Positions 7,286-10,648 of a DNA stretch of 10,648 nucleotides are shown here, in pieces. Each line of letters starts with the position of its first letter. Position 1 is the first letter of the stretch. The DNA lies in assembly GCA_005239595.1 (NCBI GenBank), contig SBBT01000035.1:1-10648 (forward strand), written 5' to 3'. This stretch comes from Candidatus Troglogloeales bacterium (GTDB lineage Bacteria > Nitrospirota > Nitrospiria > SBBL01 > SBBT01). A program made the translations under genes and the position numbers. The notes under the pieces are model-generated. The model saw only the letters and a list, made by a program, of their open reading frames with translations. It had not been told where the DNA came from and searched no databases.

Positions 7286-7486
7286 CTATGCGTTCGCAAC
7301 GGACATTAATTTGCGATTTCTGGCAATCATGTGAGGACGGTTTTTCCGGTTTGCCATGATCACAGGATCTAGGATTTCTCCACAATTGATACACCTGTAA
7401 CCGCTAAATTGGATATAACCAGTATCGTCACTGATATCCTCAAAGTACTGCGAAATCATATGTCCCTTGCATCTTGGGCACTCCAT
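7286..7486 (-). CDS. Small zinc-ribbon protein of unknown function
   Basis: A 66-residue protein that I cannot assign to a named family. It has two CxxC knuckles: C3-P-R-C6 at the N-terminus and C32-I-N-C35-G in the middle, separated by an acidic, aromatic stretch (QYFEDISDDTGYIQFSGY). This is a typical zinc ribbon that could bind nucleic acid or protein. The C-terminal third is basic (NRKNRPHMIARNRK), which fits nucleic acid or ribosome contact. The ATG has AAGGAG seven bases upstream, a good ribosome site. It is the first gene after the sigma-54 promoter at 7537-7552 and precedes nuoF by 62 bases, so it would be co-regulated with nuoF. Coding status is supported by the ribosome site, cysteine pattern and context. 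Confidence 0.82.
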   Translation of the reverse strand: MECPRCKGHMISQYFEDISDDTGYIQFSGYRCINCGEILDPVIMANRKNRPHMIARNRKLMSVANA

Positions 7487-7536
7487 CGTTTTTCTCCTTA
7501 AGTTTAGGCTGCGAAAACATCCACTTTAAATTAAGG

Positions 7537-7552
7537 AGCAATATTTATGCCA
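7537..7552 (-). promoter_or_regulatory. Sigma-54 (-24/-12) promoter for zinc-ribbon gene and nuoF
   Basis: The minus strand reads TGGCATAAATATTGCT, matching the consensus TGGCAC-G-N4-TTGCW with correct spacing; only the C after TGGCA (here T) and the following G (here A) differ. The invariant GG lies at -25/-24 and GC at -13/-12. The predicted start is an A at 7526, giving a 40-base leader before the zinc-ribbon ATG. A sigma-54 activator is encoded immediately upstream. Confidence 0.8.
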
Positions 7553-7579
7553 TACCATTAACAATAAATTTTAATTAAA

Positions 7580-7592
7580 AATCAATTAGTTG
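7580..7592 (+). promoter_or_regulatory. Putative IHF-binding site 1
   Basis: AATCAATTAGTTG fully matches the IHF consensus WATCAANNNNTTR. Relative to the predicted sigma-54 start it lies at about -54 to -66, the usual place for an IHF-induced bend between promoter and upstream activator sites. AT-rich flanks fit. In AT-rich DNA the motif can arise by chance. Confidence 0.6.
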
Positions 7593-7596
7593 TATA

Positions 7597-7624
7597 ATTA
7601 TACGCCAAAAAACAAACGTTTCAA
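7597..7624 (-). promoter_or_regulatory. Candidate sigma-70 promoter upstream of the sigma-54 promoter
   Basis: The minus strand has TTGAAA (7619-7624, five of six), a 16-base spacer, and a perfect TATAAT (7597-7602) within the palindrome GTATAATTATAC. The predicted start near 7590 would fall in IHF site 1, so protein binding there could block it. In so AT-rich a region such matches need caution. Confidence 0.4.
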
Positions 7625-7675
7625 ATAAAAACACATATCGTATTAAAAAGAAAAATAACAATTTTTTAATAATTA

Positions 7676-7688
7676 AATCAATTAGTTA
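7676..7688 (+). promoter_or_regulatory. Putative IHF-binding site 2
   Basis: AATCAATTAGTTA is a second full match to WATCAANNNNTTR, identical to site 1 in twelve of thirteen bases and 96 bases further upstream (about -150 to -162). Together the two form a direct repeat of roughly 30 bases including their AT-rich flanks. Confidence 0.55.
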
Positions 7689-7716
7689 TATTATATGTCC
7701 TAAAATGAAACAACTC

Positions 7717-9027
7717 CTATAATGAAACGCTTTTATGTTTCATAAGTGAGTATTGTTTGGCCTTCCTCCATAGGGTCGTCCGGCTGATTCTTAATTTTTC
7801 AGCCGTTTTGCTATAATTCCAGTTGGTTTGCTCCAGGACACTGGCAATTAATTCCCGTTCCATGATACGAAGCGGATCTCCTTGATCGATGGCCCGCTTT
7901 AGTGTTGTTTGGCCTACGAGTTGAATGTCTTTTTGAATATGTTCCGAATCGAGGGTGTCTCCCGAGCAGAAGACCATCGCATGTTCAATAATGTTGCCGA
8001 GCTGTCGGATATTTCCTGGGTAATCGTATGCCATGAGAATCGACATCGCCTCCGGCGAAACCCGGGTAACCTTTCTCCCCATTTCCTTATTCAGCCGGCT
8101 GATAAATTGATTGACCAAAAGCGGAATGTCATCTTTTCTGGTGCGCAACGGAGGGAGAAAGAGGGGTACCACGCGTAGACGATAGTAGAGGTCTTGCCGA
8201 AACTCACCCGCATCGACCGCTTTTTTTAAGTCTTTGTTGGTGGCCGCGATGATTCGGACATCCACTTTAATACGATTGGAATCTCCTACTTTTTCGATTT
8301 CTCCCTCCTGGATAACGCGAAGGAGTTTTACCTGTGTAGAGGGGCTTATTTCTCCAATCTCATCAAGAAAAATGGTTCCCCCATCCGCCAGCTCAAATCT
8401 CCCTAATTTGTGGAGGATGGCGCCGGTAAACGCCCCCTTGACATGCCCGAAAAGTTCAGACTCAAGCAGGCCTTCCGCTAATGCGCCACAGTTGACCCGG
8501 ATAAATGGCTTCTCTTCTCTTAGAGAAAACTGGTGGATAGAATGGGCGATCAGCTCTTTGCCGGTGCCGCTCTCCCCTTCGATTAAAACGGTGGACTTGG
8601 TTTTGGCAATCTTCGGGAGGAGGCGATAAATCTCCAGCATCTTCTCATTTTTTCCGATCATGTTCTCAAAGGAAAACCGCTCCCGAATGACCTCTGCCAT
8701 CAGCTTGTTTTTGATCCGTTCTTCTATCAATTGCCACATAAACTTGGCCGAGAGGCTTCCCATGACCTCCACCTGTTTTGGTGTTTCCTCCAGCGCTTGG
8801 CGAACGGCTGGGTTTCCGGTCACATCGATTACAATGTCGATCTCTTCCGTAAGAAACGATCGGTAATCGGTGCTAATCGGTATTTTGAAGCGACGCGCAA
8901 GGTCAAGCCCGTTGGCGTTTGGGTTGATATCGGCAACCCCCGCAATTTTGACAAGCGGGTCTTTATGCAAGATGTCAATGAGTGCAGTTCCCCCCTTCCC
9001 ACCTCCAATAATAACGACCTTGGTCAT
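7717..9027 (-). CDS. Sigma-54 enhancer-binding protein with N-terminal Rossmann (NAD-binding-like) domain
   Basis: A 436-residue transcription activator of sigma-54 RNA polymerase. Residues 1-100 form a Rossmann-like domain: strand VVIIGGGKGGTAL with G8-x-G10-x-x-G13, an acidic Asp33 at the end of the second strand, and DVTGNP (68-73), as in NAD-dependent dehydrogenases. A helical linker (about 100-120) follows. The AAA+ domain has Walker A GESGTGKE (151-158), the sigma-54 contact GAFTGA (198-203), Walker B GGTIFLDEIG (216-225) and sensor-2 PGNIRQLGN (337-345, with Q where E is usual). A Fis-type helix-turn-helix closes the protein (about 398-426). There is no receiver, GAF or PAS domain, so control is probably by a dinucleotide or related ligand rather than phosphorylation. 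The ATG has AGGAGG four bases upstream. It lies 99 bases after mdh with no clear terminator between, and it faces a sigma-54 promoter downstream. Confidence 0.93.
   Translation of the reverse strand: MTKVVIIGGGKGGTALIDILHKDPLVKIAGVADINPNANGLDLARRFKIPISTDYRSFLTEEIDIVIDVTGNPAVRQALEETPKQVEVMGSLSAKFMWQLIEERIKNKLMAEVIRERFSFENMIGKNEKMLEIYRLLPKIAKTKSTVLIEGESGTGKELIAHSIHQFSLREEKPFIRVNCGALAEGLLESELFGHVKGAFTGAILHKLGRFELADGGTIFLDEIGEISPSTQVKLLRVIQEGEIEKVGDSNRIKVDVRIIAATNKDLKKAVDAGEFRQDLYYRLRVVPLFLPPLRTRKDDIPLLVNQFISRLNKEMGRKVTRVSPEAMSILMAYDYPGNIRQLGNIIEHAMVFCSGDTLDSEHIQKDIQLVGQTTLKRAIDQGDPLRIMERELIASVLEQTNWNYSKTAEKLRISRTTLWRKAKQYSLMKHKSVSL
7722..7743. repeat. Inverted repeat ATGAAAC-N8-GTTTCAT, possible activator site
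   Basis: Perfect seven-base inverted repeat with an eight-base centre, overlapping the last codons of the sigma-54 activator gene, at about -196 to -217 from the predicted sigma-54 start. The half-site also occurs at 7706-7711 and, inverted, at 7618-7623. No U-run follows, so it is not a good terminator. It could be the binding site of the activator, but that is inference. Confidence 0.4.
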
Positions 9028-9126
9028 TAAACCTCCTGCCTTAAATTTCCATCTGCCGTATTAGGTAAGTCCTATGCTGAAGCGAACGTTAGAGCCCAGA
9101 AAATAGCGACTGATGTGTGAAGAGAA

Positions 9127-10062
9127 TTAAAGGACTTGGTCGACTGTTTTACAAAGTTCCTGAACGGCTGCAACGGATTTTCTGAATTTTATTTCTTCTT
9201 CCGAAGTTAAGCTGATCTCAATAATCTTCTCAATCCCGCCATGTCCCAACTTTACGGGAACGCCGACAAATAAATTATCCACCTTGTATTCGCCCTGACA
9301 AAATGCCGCGCATGGAAGAATCTTCTTCTTGTCCTTCAGAATAGAGACGACCATTTCAACAATGGCGGCAGACGGTGCAAAATAGGCCGATCCCGTTTTC
9401 AGCAGCCGGACAATTTCAGCACCCGCGTCTTGCGTTCTTTGCATGATAGCCTCTATTCGTTCCTTAGAGATTACTTCGGTAATAGGGATGCCTGCCACGG
9501 TCGTATAACGTGGCAGCGGCACCATGCTGTCCCCATGCCCTCCCAATACAAACGCCTGGATATTCTCAACGGAGACATCAAGTTCCATGGCAATAAATGC
9601 CTGAAAGCGCGCCGCATCCAGGACGCCGGCCATTCCCAATACCCTCTCCCTCGGAAACTTGCTGACGCGGTAGGCGACATAGGACATCGCATCCAGTGGA
9701 TTGGACACAACGAGAAGTATGGCATCCGGGGATCTTTGGACAACCTCCTCTGTGACTTTCTTGACAATATCAATATTAACGCGCAAAAGGGCGTCTCGCG
9801 ACATCCCGGGTTTTCTAGGAATACCGGAGGTGATAATTACAATATCCGACTGCGCGGTTTCTTCATATCCCGTCGATGCGATGAGGTGGCTATCGTAACG
9901 GTAGATCGGAGCCGACTCGATCAGATCTAATCCCTTCCCCTTAGGGAGATCAGGTTCTATGTCGACCAAAACCACATCGGAGAGTTCTTTCTCGATCAGC
10001 CTCTGTGCTGTGGTTCCGCCGACATTCCCTGCACCAATAATGGAGATCTTATTTCTCTTCAT
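9127..10062 (-). CDS. mdh: Malate dehydrogenase, LDH-like type
   Basis: Interconverts malate and oxaloacetate with NAD(H), TCA cycle, cytosol. The 311-residue protein belongs to the lactate/malate dehydrogenase superfamily, LDH-like MDH branch. It shows G10-A-G12-N-V-G15, the NAD-selective Asp34, and IPRKPGMSR (81-89). Arg83 at the substrate-specificity position marks MDH, since lactate dehydrogenases have Gln. Further catalytic residues are Arg89, Asn121, Asp149, Arg152 and His176 in GGHGDSMVPLPRY. The ATG is preceded by a weak GAAGTGGA; it opens directly into the first strand of the fold, so the start is credible. A sigma-70 promoter lies 78 bases upstream. The sigma-54 regulator follows after 99 bases and may be co-transcribed. 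Confidence 0.95.
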   Translation of the reverse strand: MKRNKISIIGAGNVGGTTAQRLIEKELSDVVLVDIEPDLPKGKGLDLIESAPIYRYDSHLIASTGYEETAQSDIVIITSGIPRKPGMSRDALLRVNIDIVKKVTEEVVQRSPDAILLVVSNPLDAMSYVAYRVSKFPRERVLGMAGVLDAARFQAFIAMELDVSVENIQAFVLGGHGDSMVPLPRYTTVAGIPITEVISKERIEAIMQRTQDAGAEIVRLLKTGSAYFAPSAAIVEMVVSILKDKKKILPCAAFCQGEYKVDNLFVGVPVKLGHGGIEKIIEISLTSEEEIKFRKSVAAVQELCKTVDQVL

Positions 10063-10147
10063 TCCACTTCATCATGTCTAATGATGGAGAAAACAACGGC
10101 CCTTATCGCTTTCATGATACGCTTAGTTTAAGTAAAATCAAATGTTG

Positions 10148-10176
10148 ATTATATCGGAAACCCAGCCTTGGATCAA
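10148..10176 (-). promoter_or_regulatory. Sigma-70 promoter for mdh
   Basis: The minus strand has TTGATC (10171-10176, four of six), a 17-base spacer and a perfect TATAAT (10148-10153). The predicted start near 10141 gives a leader of about 78 bases. Spacing and -10 are ideal. Confidence 0.7.
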
Positions 10177-10178
10177 GG
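10166..10178. repeat. Inverted repeat CCTTG-GAT-CAAGG over the mdh -35
   Basis: A five-base perfect inverted repeat with a three-base centre covers the -35 element of the mdh promoter. Its position suits an operator, but short repeats are common and no regulator is identified. Confidence 0.35.
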
Positions 10179-10214
10179 TAAAGGGCCGGGACATGTGCTA
10201 AAACTAAACGGTTT

Positions 10215-10243
10215 TTGACAAGCAGAATCCAATTTAGTATACT
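10215..10243 (+). promoter_or_regulatory. Sigma-70 promoter for small membrane protein gene
   Basis: TTGACA (10215-10220), 17-base spacer, TATACT (10238-10243, five of six). The predicted start near 10250 leaves a leader of about 17 bases before the ATG at 10267. It is divergent from the mdh promoter, with their -35 elements 38 bases apart. Confidence 0.85.
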
Positions 10244-10266
10244 TGTTTCAAAAAAGTGTCTCCTCT

Positions 10267-10584
10267 ATGGCACCGCAATCGCCTGACAAGCCAAAATCAA
10301 ATCAGCTGGCACTTATCCTCTCCGGTCTTATGCCGGGCTTGGGACAATTCTATAATGAGGATTGGGGAAAGGGGGCCGCATTTTTTATCGTATCAACGAT
10401 GTTAGATAGCGTCCTTCTGCCTGAAAACTACTTTGATATCCTGCAAGGCAATGTCCCGTTTTCTTCTGGGCTCTTAGGTCGGCTTTTGTTATTGGCCGCT
10501 TTCCGGGTGGGGTGTATCTATGACGCCGATCGTTCGGTAAAGCGGAGAAACGCAGCCCTTCCTGTCTTGCCTCAAAATCACTAA
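10267..10584 (+). CDS. Small TM2-like membrane protein
   Basis: A 105-residue protein with hydrophobic stretches around residues 13-26, 36-51 and 65-85, so probably an inner-membrane protein with two or three segments. The motif PGLGQFYNEDWGKGAAFF (23-40) is the P-G-x-G-x-x-Y...K-G pattern of TM2-like small membrane proteins; function is unknown. The N-terminus is polar and the C-terminus basic (DADRSVKRRN), suggesting cytoplasmic ends. The ATG at 10267 is chosen because the in-frame TTG at 10243 overlaps the promoter -10. No Shine-Dalgarno sequence is visible before the ATG, and the predicted leader is only about 17 bases, so translation may be of the short-leader kind. The remaining sequence to the right edge shows no clear terminator. 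Confidence 0.8.
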   Translation: MAPQSPDKPKSNQLALILSGLMPGLGQFYNEDWGKGAAFFIVSTMLDSVLLPENYFDILQGNVPFSSGLLGRLLLLAAFRVGCIYDADRSVKRRNAALPVLPQNH

Positions 10585-10648
10585 AGAACGGTTTAGAACC
10601 AAAGATTCCCTATCACATCACCTTGTCATACAGATGCTTGTTCAAGGG

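Larger units (their letters stand above)
7487..7716. other. AT-rich regulatory intergenic region
   Basis: A 230-base gene-free region between the sigma-54 activator and the zinc-ribbon gene. By hand count, 7551-7700 has about 17 percent G+C, far below the flanking genes. It includes A/T tracts (for example around 7645-7676) likely to be bent. It contains the sigma-54 promoter, two IHF-like sites, a 12-base perfect palindrome GTATAATTATAC (7592-7603), and TGAAAC motifs listed separately. Confidence 0.9.

Noticed and set aside
7722..7743. Inverted repeat at the end of the sigma-54 activator gene as a terminator
   Set aside because: The stem is AT-rich with only seven pairs and no U-run follows; it is listed instead as a possible binding site.
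10243..10266. TTG at 10243 as start of the small membrane protein, adding eight residues
   Set aside because: It overlaps the -10 box of a strong promoter and would lie upstream of the predicted transcript start.
10585..10600. GGTT-TAG-AACC stem after the small membrane protein gene as a terminator
   Set aside because: Four base pairs and no T-run are too weak to support termination.
10613..10648. Open minus-strand reading frame entering from the right edge and ending in TGA (PLNKHLYDKVM)
   Set aside because: Only eleven residues are visible; it could be the C-terminus of the next gene but cannot be recognised or distinguished from chance.

Overview
The window reads as bacterial chromosome with housekeeping genes on the minus strand and one small gene on the plus strand. 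The gene order yceD-rpmF-plsX-fabH-fabD-fabG, a sigma-54 activator, an LDH-like malate dehydrogenase and a NuoF homologue suggest a Gram-negative-type organism. A Nitrospirota-like lineage is my impression, but nothing in the sequence proves it.

Layout from right to left, in the direction most genes are read. A divergent intergenic region (10063-10266) carries two sigma-70-type promoters. The plus-strand one serves a small predicted membrane protein (10267-10584); the minus-strand one serves malate dehydrogenase (9127-10062). Downstream of mdh comes an unusual sigma-54 enhancer-binding protein (7717-9027). Its N-terminal sensor is a Rossmann dinucleotide-binding domain, not a receiver, GAF or PAS domain. 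A very AT-rich intergenic region (7487-7716) follows. It holds a good -24/-12 (RpoN) promoter, two sites that fully match the IHF consensus, a possible overlapping sigma-70 promoter and a cluster of TGAAAC motifs. This region precedes a 66-residue zinc-ribbon protein (7286-7486) and a stand-alone NuoF-type NADH:FMN/4Fe-4S subunit (5928-7223). An A-type Fe-S carrier, ErpA/IscA-like (5551-5883), has its own extended -10 promoter and a hairpin after it.

The left half is a phospholipid and fatty-acid operon. It starts at a strong promoter (5447-5476) and reads yceD, rpmF, plsX, fabH, an SDR with the enoyl-reductase signature Y-x6-K (FabL/FabI-like), fabD and fabG. fabG is cut by the left edge only a few residues from its expected C-terminus.

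The most interesting inference is a redox-regulation module. A regulator with a putative NAD(H)-binding domain sits between an NADH-producing dehydrogenase (mdh) and a sigma-54/IHF-type promoter that would drive a zinc-ribbon protein and an NADH-oxidising subunit (nuoF). The fatty-acid operon is conventional except for the embedded enoyl-reductase-like gene, which would let one transcript encode initiation, condensation, ketoreduction and enoyl reduction. No stretch longer than 300 bases lacks a gene.
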